The notes: a model not told the origin generated them from the sequence alone. A stretch of 8,941 nt of DNA from an uncultured Flavobacteriales bacterium (GCA_937897625.1 CALCNZ010000360.1:1-8941); one strand, 5' to 3'. Numbered from the stretch's first letter, positions 1 to 6,201 are shown. Numbers and translations are program-made.

Positions 1-46
1 CAAAATGAATGGAATAAATTACCGCGAATTAGTGGGTGTTAAATAA
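1..46 (+). CDS. possible 3' end of an unidentified + strand gene (partial)
   Basis: In the frame beginning at base 2, an open reading frame enters from the left edge and ends at TAA 44-46, giving the tail KMNGINYRELVGVK. Another frame also stays open until a TAA at 40-42, so the frame choice is not certain. I prefer this one because its composition looks more like a normal protein C-terminus. The family cannot be recognised from 14 residues. The strong + strand terminator at 168-201 shows that a + strand transcript does arrive from the left, which supports a gene on this strand. Confidence 0.3.
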   Translation, partial: KMNGINYRELVGVK

Positions 47-93
47 CCACATAAATGTTCAAAACTCCAACGAACTATTGTTTGAAGAAAGTC

Positions 94-156
94 ATGAACC
101 GCCGTACTTTCGCGCCCGTTAAGTCCATTTACAGCTTCTGCTGTGGGTCTTTTTAG
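94..156 (+). CDS. possible 20-codon small ORF just before a terminator
   Basis: ATG at 94-96 opens a 20-codon frame that ends in TAG at 154-156, only 11 nt before the terminator stem at 168. The peptide is basic at its start (MNRRTF) and ends in SFCCGSF with two adjacent cysteines. A short hairpin (ACAGC, loop TTCT, GCTGT, 131-144) lies inside the frame. I do not recognise the peptide. The position between a possible gene end (46) and a terminator fits a small co-transcribed ORF, but a non-coding 3' UTR or small RNA fits equally well. An ORF this short can occur by chance. Confidence 0.25.
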   Translation: MNRRTFAPVKSIYSFCCGSF

Positions 157-167
157 TTAAGGTAAAG

Positions 168-201
168 CAAACCCTCGAAAACGTTCGGGGGTTTGTTTTT
201 T
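168..201 (+). terminator. rho-independent terminator of the left-hand + strand transcript
   Basis: The arms CAAACCCTCGAA (168-179) and TTCGGGGGTTTG (184-195) form a 12-bp stem with one G-U pair and a four-base loop AACG. Six T residues follow at 196-201. This is a textbook intrinsic terminator in the + direction. It ends the transcript entering from the left edge and stands back to back with the terminator of the convergent minus-strand gene. Confidence 0.9.
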
Positions 202-241
202 CTAATACTTTTTTCATCTTAAAAACCAGATCATTGGAAAT

Positions 242-272
242 AAAAAAAGGCTGCCTTTCGGCAGCCCTTTTT
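242..272 (-). terminator. intrinsic terminator, mainly for the minus-strand T9SS gene, probably bidirectional
   Basis: A 7-bp perfect stem GGCTGCC (249-255) / GGCAGCC (260-266) with loop TTTC is flanked by seven A's on the left (242-248) and five T's on the right (268-272). Read on the minus strand it sits 22 nt after the TAA of the modular secreted protein (295-297), and the seven A's become its U-tract. The T's on the right mean it could also stop + strand read-through. Confidence 0.9.
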
Positions 273-294
273 CTAAAGTTAACCTGTCTAAGAA

Positions 295-2010
295 TTATTT
301 CACCGCGATTTGTACAGCAGTTCTTTCAGTTCCATTTGACAATTCAATTGCGTAGATTCCGCTAGCAACACCTTCTAAGTTCACACGAACTTGGTTGTTA
401 CCTGTTGGAAGGTTACCCATGTACTGAGTAGAAACTACTTGACCTAAGTTGTTCATTACACGAACAGTGATAGGAGCAGATTTTACTTGTCCGAAAGAAA
501 GAGTAACAAACTCGTTTGCTGGAACTGGGTAAGCATTCAATACTGTTAATGCCATAGCTTCTTGAACACCAATAATACAATCCGCGCAAGAATCGAAACA
601 AACTGTGTTCAATACTTCTGCAATACCTGAGCGAGTGTGGATACGGTTGTAACCACCAACACCGTTAGCAATACCACAGTTGATGATTCCAGTACCTTCT
701 TCGTTTACTGGAGCGTTAACATCTCCATTCATGAACTTGTACTGAATGTCAGCAGAACCGCTGATGTTAACAGTGCACTCATAAACTAAGTCGCCATTAG
801 CGTCAGTCATTTGAACTGCACCTGCTTGCCATGCTGGATTTGTGAATCCACCGATCATCCAAACACCTGCAGCGTCTGGAGTAGTAGTGAACATGTTCAC
901 ACGGAATGTGATGTCAGCAGCAGCTGGATCAACAACACACTCAGCTCCACATTGGTTGTAGCAGAAGTGCTCAACAACTGGATCAGCAGCAACAACAACT
1001 TCACGGTTACCACCTACGTTACAATCAGCAGGAACAGACTCGTTACCATCTGCCCAAGCAGCACCGTTAACGAACTTGTACTGGTATGTACCTGGTTGAA
1101 GTAATAAAGTAACTTCATAAATGTTATCACCGTCTGGGTCAGTCATTAAAGACGCTGGATCTGCTGGGTTCCATCCTTGGAATGAACCTGCAACGTGAGG
1201 ACCGTTAGCGTTAACTGTTTGAAGAGTCATGTCTACACGGAACAACACTGGGGTTGGAGCTTGACAAGGACCACAAGCACTGAAGCAAATTACATCAGCA
1301 ACTGTGTTCGCTTCAACAACATTAATTTCACGGTTACCGTTGATGTTACAAGCAGCAGGAATACCTTCTGCGAAAGCCCAGTCGTTACCGTTGATGAATT
1401 TGAATTGCGCATTCGTAGCAGTTCCGATTGAGAAGTAACCTTCGAAAGTACCGTTTCCATCTGGATCAATCATTTGAGATCCTGCTGGGTTCCAACCTTG
1501 GAAGTTACCTGCAACGAAAATACCAACTGGGTTAACACCAGCAGCTTCTTGCGTCATGTCTACACGGAAACGAATGGTGTTCTCTCCGCAAGCAGCACAT
1601 GAAGCGTAACAAACGGTCATGCTCTCAGTAGCATTCAAACCTGAAATAGACCAGAAACGGTTATCGTTTCCGTTTACTTCAACTTGACATGCATTCGGAA
1701 CATCTTCAGCGAAAGGCCAGTCGTTACCGTTGATAAATTTGAACTCATAACGCTCAGGAACAATATTCAAGGTCACAGACCAAATACCATTTCCTTGATC
1801 TGCTAAAGCAATAGCAGAAGGATTCCAGTTAACATAGGCTGCGTTCTCAGCAGTACCATCGTAGTTAACGTCGTTGAAATTACCAGCAATGTGAACGCCA
1901 TTTGGGTCAACTGTTGTGCCAGTCATGTCAACATTAAACGTCACAGCAACTTGGGCTTGAGCCATCATTGCAGATAACGCTACGAAACAGAATGTAAAGA
2001 TTTTTTTCAT
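295..2010 (-). CDS. T9SS-secreted protein with four carbohydrate-binding-like (CBM20/48-type) repeats
   Basis: 571 residues. A Sec signal peptide covers about residues 1-19 (hydrophobic core, cleavage after AQA before Q20). Four homologous modules follow at about 22-141, 146-249, 254-358 and 366-478. Each starts with a strand like F-R-V-D-M, has an A-G-N-F..W-N-P type middle, and a Y-x-F-K-F-x-N-G strand, which resembles the starch/glycogen-binding beta-sandwich family. Each module also has a Cys before a G-N-R type turn (C108, C221, C330, C445) and a C-x3-C-x2-3-C tail, suggesting two disulfides per module. Residues about 490-571 form a T9SS type A sorting domain (NAYPVPA, LGQVV, GIYAIEL). 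There is no catalytic domain. Codon use is rich in GCT, GTT, GGT, AAC and CGT, suggesting high expression. It is divergent from a GH13 amylase, so a surface or extracellular alpha-glucan-binding role is inferred. The ligand is unproven; a purely structural secreted protein is the alternative. Confidence 0.88.
   Translation of the reverse strand: MKKIFTFCFVALSAMMAQAQVAVTFNVDMTGTTVDPNGVHIAGNFNDVNYDGTAENAAYVNWNPSAIALADQGNGIWSVTLNIVPERYEFKFINGNDWPFAEDVPNACQVEVNGNDNRFWSISGLNATESMTVCYASCAACGENTIRFRVDMTQEAAGVNPVGIFVAGNFQGWNPAGSQMIDPDGNGTFEGYFSIGTATNAQFKFINGNDWAFAEGIPAACNINGNREINVVEANTVADVICFSACGPCQAPTPVLFRVDMTLQTVNANGPHVAGSFQGWNPADPASLMTDPDGDNIYEVTLLLQPGTYQYKFVNGAAWADGNESVPADCNVGGNREVVVAADPVVEHFCYNQCGAECVVDPAAADITFRVNMFTTTPDAAGVWMIGGFTNPAWQAGAVQMTDANGDLVYECTVNISGSADIQYKFMNGDVNAPVNEEGTGIINCGIANGVGGYNRIHTRSGIAEVLNTVCFDSCADCIIGVQEAMALTVLNAYPVPANEFVTLSFGQVKSAPITVRVMNNLGQVVSTQYMGNLPTGNNQVRVNLEGVASGIYAIELSNGTERTAVQIAVK
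1370..1743. repeat. near-identical 35-bp segments from module duplication in the secreted protein gene
   Basis: Bases 1370-1404 and 1709-1743 match at 33 of 35 positions. They encode the K-F-I-N-G-N-D-W-x-F-A-E segment of modules 2 and 1. This level of DNA identity inside otherwise diverged modules suggests fairly recent tandem duplication or gene conversion between modules. Confidence 0.7.
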
Positions 2011-2048
2011 AGGTTTTTAAATTAGATTACTGTAGTTCGTGTACTTTT

Positions 2049-2080
2049 AACACTTTCCAAAGATATATCGAAAAAGTGTT
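2049..2080. promoter_or_regulatory. 8-bp inverted repeat in the divergent intergenic region, operator candidate
   Basis: AACACTTT (2049-2056) and AAAGTGTT (2073-2080) are perfect inverted copies separated by 16 bp. The spacer contains the minus-strand -7 box. The position between divergent carbohydrate-related genes suits a regulator that controls one or both. The arms are A/T-rich, so chance is possible. There is no T-tract that would make it a terminator. Confidence 0.4.
2058..2065 (-). promoter_or_regulatory. Bacteroidota-type -7 box for the T9SS modular protein gene
   Basis: On the minus strand these bases read TATCTTTG, a full match to the Bacteroidota -7 consensus TAnnTTTG. Transcription would start near 2052, leaving a leader of about 40 nt that is A/T-rich before the ATG at 2010. 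I see no good TTTG -33 element at the usual spacing of about 19 nt. For the + strand amylase the best -7 match is TACTTTTA at 2042-2049, which is weaker and also lacks a clear -33 box. Confidence 0.5.
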
Positions 2081-2104
2081 GCACACTCCTCTTAGACGCA
2101 AATC

Positions 2105-3994
2105 ATGAAAAAAAGTTCACTTTATTTTTCCACAATACTATTGTTCATGTCCTGTTTTGCCTTCGGACAGAACACTCCTTTCTTTGAGCAAACTGCCCCA
2201 CCCAGCGTTGACCGTATTGACCCTCCCAATTGGTTCAGCGGCATGAGTAATCGCGCAGTTGAGTTGTTATTTTACTGCAAAGATTCCAATGAACTCAGTA
2301 TTTCAATTCATCCAGAAAGCGAACAATATGCGTCTTTATTAAAAGTTGAAAAGTCAAAACTGAACAACTACTATTTTGTTAGTCTAAAAATCAACAGTCA
2401 GCCCAAGGACAATAACATTTATTTCATTGTAAAAGCGGCGGGATCCTCCGGAAGCCTCATGCTTCCCTATTGCATTGCGCCAAAATCAGCTGAACCAAAA
2501 GGGCTTTCACAAGAAGACGCCATGTATATGGTCTTCCCAGACAGATTTGCTAATGGCAATTCTAAAAACGATTCAATTGCTAACTACTATCAAGGCGTTC
2601 ACAGAGATGAACTCAAAGGACGCCGAGGCGGAGACATTCAGGGTATTATCCAACACATTGATTACATCTCAGATCTCGGATTCACCGCCCTTTGGATCAA
2701 CCCAATCGTTGAAAACAACGAGAAGAGAGATTCATATCACGGCTATGCTACAACCGATTCCTATTTAATAGACCCTCGCCTAGGCACTCTCGAAGAGTTA
2801 TATAAACTAACCTCAAGCATGAGGAAAAAAGAAATGAAGCATGTTTGGGACGTGGTCTACAATCATTGGGGAGATCAACACAGACTTTTTCGTGAAATGC
2901 CCGATAGCAATTGGTTTCATTGGTTTCCAACATACACCAAAACGAACTACCGCGCAGAAACCATGATGGATCCCTACGCTAGCGCCTATGATAAAAATTT
3001 AATGACGAACGGCTGGTTCGATAAGCACATGCCCGATTTGAACCAACAAGACGAACACCTTTCGAAATACCTCATACAAAACTCACTGTGGTGGATTGAA
3101 ATGGGGAAAATCGATGCGTTCCGAATCGATACCTACAGCTACCCCGATCAATTATTTATGTCGAAGTTGAATGCGGCTGTGAAAACCGAATACCCCAATT
3201 TCTTCTTGTTTGGTGAAACTTGGGTGCAGGGCTCTGCCGTGCAAGCTTGGTTTCCAGAAGGAAAAAAGATTGGTCAAAATTTCGATTCGAAGTTAGACGG
3301 AGTTACAGACTTTCAATTATACTTCGCCATGACCAAAGGACTTACAGAACCGTTTGGTTGGGAAGAAGGTTTACGTCGAATTGAATTGGACTTGGCGCAC
3401 GACCACCTCTATTCACATCCTGAAAATCTTGTCACCTTTTTAGACAATCATGATCTTGCTCGAATCTATTCTTTGTTGAACAAAGATTTTGAGAAATGGA
3501 AAATGGCCCATGCCATGCTTTTGACTCTGCGAGGTATTCCATGTATTTATTACGGGACGGAAATTCTCATGAAAGGATTTTGCGATCCAGATGCGCACGT
3601 CCGTGAAGAGTTTCCCGGCGGATGGCCCGATCAAAAAGTGAATGCTTTCGAAAAGAAAGGAAGAACCGAAATTCAAAATGAAGCGTTCAACTTCCTTCAA
3701 ACCCTCTTAAACTACCGAAAGAAAAACGAATGGCTTTCAACAAGCAAACTCACCCAATTCGTTCCGAACGACAACACCTACGCCTACGCTAGAAAATCGG
3801 CCGATGGAAAGAAGGCACTTCTTTGTATTTACAATATGAATGAAAAGGCATTTGACTTCCCCACGGAATCTCTTCAAGAAATTACTTTAAATTCGGAGAA
3901 CGGAAAAAACATTTTGAATGGCGAATCCATTGTTTTGACGAAAACAATTAACGTTCCATCGAAAGGTTTTTATTTAATTGAAATTTCATTCTAA
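2105..3994 (+). CDS. exported GH13 alpha-amylase / cyclomaltodextrinase (SusA-like neopullulanase)
   Basis: 629 residues; hydrolyses alpha-1,4-glucosidic bonds in starch- or cyclodextrin-derived oligosaccharides. A signal peptide covers about residues 1-21 (cleavage probably after FG, before Q22), and the periplasm is the likely location. An N-terminal cyclomaltodextrinase-type domain (about 33-125) carries D-R-I-D-P-P-N-W-F-S-G-M. The GH13 barrel spans about 135-530, with region I DVVYNH (249-254), nucleophile Asp342 in FRID, acid/base Glu371 in FGETW and Asp450 in FLDNHD, so all catalytic residues are present. A small beta-sandwich (about 550-629) matches the family's C-terminal domain. Length and layout fit Bacteroides SusA-type enzymes. 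C17 follows F-M-S, a poor lipobox, so a lipoprotein is unlikely. It is first in a tight + strand series, 23 nt before the PDZ gene. Exact substrate preference cannot be read from the sequence. Confidence 0.93.
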   Translation: MKKSSLYFSTILLFMSCFAFGQNTPFFEQTAPPSVDRIDPPNWFSGMSNRAVELLFYCKDSNELSISIHPESEQYASLLKVEKSKLNNYYFVSLKINSQPKDNNIYFIVKAAGSSGSLMLPYCIAPKSAEPKGLSQEDAMYMVFPDRFANGNSKNDSIANYYQGVHRDELKGRRGGDIQGIIQHIDYISDLGFTALWINPIVENNEKRDSYHGYATTDSYLIDPRLGTLEELYKLTSSMRKKEMKHVWDVVYNHWGDQHRLFREMPDSNWFHWFPTYTKTNYRAETMMDPYASAYDKNLMTNGWFDKHMPDLNQQDEHLSKYLIQNSLWWIEMGKIDAFRIDTYSYPDQLFMSKLNAAVKTEYPNFFLFGETWVQGSAVQAWFPEGKKIGQNFDSKLDGVTDFQLYFAMTKGLTEPFGWEEGLRRIELDLAHDHLYSHPENLVTFLDNHDLARIYSLLNKDFEKWKMAHAMLLTLRGIPCIYYGTEILMKGFCDPDAHVREEFPGGWPDQKVNAFEKKGRTEIQNEAFNFLQTLLNYRKKNEWLSTSKLTQFVPNDNTYAYARKSADGKKALLCIYNMNEKAFDFPTESLQEITLNSENGKNILNGESIVLTKTINVPSKGFYLIEISF

Positions 3995-4017
3995 TTTTGA
4001 ACCTAAATTTTTAAACC

Positions 4018-4638
4018 ATGAAATCATTTTTTTCACTCCTTGCAATCGCATTGTTCAGCGTAACCTCTTTTGCTCAAGTGCAAAAGAAAAATCATGTTAC
4101 CATCATTAAAATCGACACCACCATTACCGGTCAAAGCGACACTCTGCTTTTCAATTTCGACGGAGATCAGATGGGAAATCTTGAAGAAATTCTAAAGAAT
4201 ATTCCTGGACTAGACGGCAAGAGCATTGACACAGCTTTCAGTTTCAATTTCGATGAAAATTTTCAAATGCCCGAAGCCTTCGGTTTCGCCATGCCGAATG
4301 AAATGCCCTTCGGATTTGGAGCACTAGACAACAGCGCTAAAATTGGCATTACCCCAGCAAAAAGCTTCAAAGGAAAAGGAGTTATGATTGAATCTGTTTT
4401 GCCAACTAGCCTTGGTGCTGCGCTTGGCTTACAAACGGGCGATGTCATTGTTGAACTGAATAAGAATGAAATTGACTCCTTCGAAGAACTTGTTGGAATA
4501 TTACAAGGTTATGCCGTAGGAGACGAAGCAAATATTACCTTCCTTCGAAACGGGAAAAAGAAAAAAGTAACGGGTTACTTCATTCCTGCACAAGGCGGAA
4601 ATACCATGAAGCGCGACATTCGTATAACCCGCCCTTAA
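4018..4638 (+). CDS. exported single-PDZ-domain protein of unknown role
   Basis: 206 residues. A signal peptide covers about residues 1-19 (cleavage after SFA, before Q20), placing the protein in the cell envelope. Residues about 25-100 are low in recognisable motifs, acidic and rich in F, N and D (LLFNFDGDQMGN, SFNFDENFQMPEAFGFAMP). A PDZ domain follows at about 105-190: the G-V-M-I-E-S-V-L-P-T-S-L-G-A-A-L-G-L-Q-T-G-D-V-I-V-E-L-N run is the classic HtrA/RseP-type PDZ core. There is no serine protease triad, no zinc-binding HExxH and no membrane helix beyond the signal. It is therefore a PDZ adaptor or substrate-binding protein rather than a protease. It starts 23 nt after the amylase stop, and its own TAA is followed after one base by the glycosyltransferase start, so co-transcription is likely. 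A link to starch use is unproven. Confidence 0.85.
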   Translation: MKSFFSLLAIALFSVTSFAQVQKKNHVTIIKIDTTITGQSDTLLFNFDGDQMGNLEEILKNIPGLDGKSIDTAFSFNFDENFQMPEAFGFAMPNEMPFGFGALDNSAKIGITPAKSFKGKGVMIESVLPTSLGAALGLQTGDVIVELNKNEIDSFEELVGILQGYAVGDEANITFLRNGKKKKVTGYFIPAQGGNTMKRDIRITRP

Positions 4639-4639
4639 A

Positions 4640-5644
4640 CTGAGCACTTCCAAGAAAATACTCTTCGCAGCTCTCGATTGGGGTTATGGTCACATGACCC
4701 GAGGCAGCGAACGAATTGCTCAATTCATTCAAAAAGGGAACACTGTTGAGATTGCTTGTTCTGAAAATCAAGAATCGTTTTTCCGCAATCGATTTCCAGA
4801 TTTAAAATATTATGTTTCACTTCCGAACAACCACATTCAAATTGAAAGTGGAAAAGGATTGTTCTTCAAATTGGGCTTGCGCGTTTTTGAATTTCGTTCC
4901 AACTGGAAAAAAGAAAATCGTTGGTTGAACGAACACTTGAAATCCAACGCATACGACATTATATATTCCGACAATCGTTACGGCTTTTACCACCCGAACG
5001 TTCATTCGGTATTACTCACTCATCAGCTCTCTCTCCCAGGCCCTTCCATCCTATTAACATTGCCCCAATGGGTGTTGAACAGAAACTTACGGAATTTCAA
5101 TTCAATCGAAATTCCCGACTATCCGACATTGCCCAACCTTAGCGGAAACCTAAGCAAGCATAAACAGGAAAATAAGATTTCTTATATAGGACCATTAAGT
5201 CAGATTAAGAACCAAAATCTATCAATAAAAAAACAACTGCTCCTAATATTATCAGGACCTGAGCCACAGCGCTCACGCTTTGCCAAAGACATTCTTGAAG
5301 AAACTTCGCTTCTCGGGTTCCCCGTTTTCGTAGCGGGCGAAAGTGCTGTAAAATCAGGTAATTCCAATGCAACGCTATTGGGCTATTGTAACCGGGATAA
5401 GCTTGAACAATTGATGAACGAATCGTCACACATTGTTTGCAGATCTGGGTACAGCACGCTCATGGAACTAAACGAGATTCAGAAAAAAGCCCTTCTTGTG
5501 CCAACATCTGGACAATTCGAACAAGAATATTTAGCTGAATATTGGGCGGAACAATTTAACTTTCCAACCGCAAACGAAAACGAAATCAGCACCAAAGATT
5601 TCGTCAATTATTTAAACGACAGCACCCATTTTGAACGAGAATAA
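4640..5644 (+). CDS. MurG-like GT-B family glycosyltransferase with a probable CTG start
   Basis: Probably 334 residues from CTG 4640, one base after the PDZ gene stop. The first ATG is at 4694, but starting there removes K-K-I-L-F-A-A-L-D-W-G-Y-G-H, the first beta strand and glycine-rich turn (residues 5-18) needed by a GT-B fold. The frame is closed upstream by TAA at 4625-4627 and holds no ATG, GTG or TTG before 4694, so CTG is the only reasonable start. The C-terminal half (about 178-334) is a nucleotide-sugar-binding Rossmann domain: a LLLILSGPEPQR strand-turn, then CRSGYSTLMEL (267-277) and VPTSGQFEQEYLA (287-299), which match the MurG/GT28-type donor-binding region. The cytoplasm or inner membrane face is expected. 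Donor and acceptor are unknown. It overlaps tadA by 14 nt. An alternative is a sequencing error that changed an ATG to CTG. Confidence 0.82.
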   Translation: MSTSKKILFAALDWGYGHMTRGSERIAQFIQKGNTVEIACSENQESFFRNRFPDLKYYVSLPNNHIQIESGKGLFFKLGLRVFEFRSNWKKENRWLNEHLKSNAYDIIYSDNRYGFYHPNVHSVLLTHQLSLPGPSILLTLPQWVLNRNLRNFNSIEIPDYPTLPNLSGNLSKHKQENKISYIGPLSQIKNQNLSIKKQLLLILSGPEPQRSRFAKDILEETSLLGFPVFVAGESAVKSGNSNATLLGYCNRDKLEQLMNESSHIVCRSGYSTLMELNEIQKKALLVPTSGQFEQEYLAEYWAEQFNFPTANENEISTKDFVNYLNDSTHFERE

Positions 5645-6086
5645 CAAAGACGAATTTTACATGAAGATGGCCATTAAAGAAGCCATCTACGCTGCAGAGC
5701 AAGACGAAGTTCCTGTGGGATGTGTCATTGTTGCTGAAGATCGAATAATTGCGCGCGGACACAACCTTGTCGAGAGGCTGCACGACTTTACAGCTCACGC
5801 CGAAATGCAGGCGTTCACAGCGGCTTCGGAATATCTCAGTGGAAAATCTTTAGATAAGTGCACCCTGTATGTAACCCTCGAGCCATGCGTCATGTGCGCC
5901 GGGGCTGCTTACAATACGCGAATTGGAAGGATTGTCTTTGGAGCTTTCGATGCGAAAAGAGGTTTTTCTATCTTTCAAACGGAAGATAAAAAATTGCTAC
6001 ACCCTAAGACTGAATGGATTGGAGGAGTCCTGGAAGAAGACTGCGCTTCCATTCTGAAAGAGTTCTTTCAAAACAAGCGGAATTAG
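5631..6086 (+). CDS. tadA: tRNA-specific adenosine deaminase TadA
   Basis: 151 residues from TTG 5631. It deaminates A34 to inosine in the tRNA-Arg(ACG) anticodon, a cytoplasmic zinc enzyme acting as a dimer. Visible are the PVGCVIV strand (28-34), the zinc/catalytic HAE (His56, Glu58) and PCVMC (85-89, Cys86 and Cys89), all intact. The RIVFGAFDAKRG segment (100-111) is typical of TadA rather than cytidine or guanine deaminases. The TTG start keeps the conserved D-E-F-Y-M-K-M-A-I-K-E-A opening; the first ATG (5661) would cut into that helix. The TTG lies inside the glycosyltransferase gene (stop at 5642-5644), which suggests translational coupling. No clear hairpin terminator follows the TAA. 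Confidence 0.95.
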   Translation: MNENNKDEFYMKMAIKEAIYAAEQDEVPVGCVIVAEDRIIARGHNLVERLHDFTAHAEMQAFTAASEYLSGKSLDKCTLYVTLEPCVMCAGAAYNTRIGRIVFGAFDAKRGFSIFQTEDKKLLHPKTEWIGGVLEEDCASILKEFFQNKRN

Positions 6087-6098
6087 ACCAAAGCCTAC

Positions 6099-6117
6099 TT
6101 TTCCACATTTATTAACA
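6099..6117 (+). promoter_or_regulatory. two adjacent DnaA-box-like 9-mers
   Basis: TTTTCCACA (6099-6107) differs from the DnaA box TTATCCACA at one base. One base later, TTATTAACA (6109-6117) differs at two. They lie in the gap between tadA and the SMC-like gene, just upstream of the predicted promoter. Two imperfect sites without dnaA, dnaN or a larger cluster nearby do not make an origin. They may be chance A/T-rich matches or sites for a regulator. Confidence 0.2.
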
Positions 6118-6121
6118 TTCC

Positions 6122-6152
6122 TTTTCGAAGCGACACAAGCCGTTTAGATTTG
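6122..6152 (+). promoter_or_regulatory. predicted promoter of the SMC-like gene
   Basis: TAGATTTG (6145-6152) is a full match to the Bacteroidota -7 consensus TAnnTTTG. TTTT (6122-6125) lies exactly 19 bp upstream, where TTTG is expected, matching at three of four bases. Transcription would start near 6158-6160 and give a leader of about 43 nt before the ATG at 6202. This suggests the SMC-like gene is transcribed separately from the amylase-to-tadA series. Confidence 0.55.
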
Positions 6153-6160
6153 TGTGTTCG
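6126..6160. promoter_or_regulatory. imperfect dyad spanning the -7 box, operator candidate
   Basis: CGAA (6126-6129) plus ACACAA (6133-6138) mirror TTGTGT (6150-6155) plus TTCG (6157-6160). The left half has a three-base interruption and the right half one base. The right arm overlaps the end of the -7 box and the expected start site, which is a common position for a repressor site. The interruptions and short arms leave room for chance. Confidence 0.35.
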
Positions 6161-6177
6161 GTGCGAATTTGTCGCAC
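6161..6177 (+). promoter_or_regulatory. hairpin or palindrome at the expected 5' end of the SMC-like transcript
   Basis: GTGCGA (6161-6166) and TCGCAC (6172-6177) form a perfect 6-bp inverted repeat with loop ATTTG. It begins right at the predicted transcription start and ends 24 nt before the ATG. It could be a transcript-stabilising 5' hairpin, a translation control element or a second operator. No T-tract follows, so it is not a terminator. Confidence 0.4.
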
Positions 6178-6201
6178 AACACATGACCTAAACTTTTTCG
6201 T

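Noticed and set aside
47..167. tRNA, tmRNA or other known structured RNA before the first terminator
   Set aside because: No cloverleaf, CCA end or recognised RNA motif could be found on either strand; only one 5-bp hairpin is visible.
811..1431. Open + strand frames of 97 and 78 codons opposite the modular secreted protein
   Set aside because: They lie wholly inside the minus-strand gene, follow its repeated modules, have no recognisable domains, and are explained by its biased codon use.
2105..2167. Lipoprotein signal on the amylase (Cys17)
   Set aside because: The residues before the Cys (L-F-M-S) are a poor lipobox match, and a normal signal peptidase I site (FG before Q22) follows.
6099..6117. 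Replication origin
   Set aside because: Only two imperfect DnaA-like 9-mers are present, with no dnaA/dnaN, no A/T-rich unwinding region with repeated boxes, and ordinary genes on both sides.
6183..6191. ATG-ACC-TAA mini-ORF just before the SMC-like start
   Set aside because: A two-codon frame 10 nt upstream of the true start could in principle affect initiation, but nothing beyond a chance ATG supports this.
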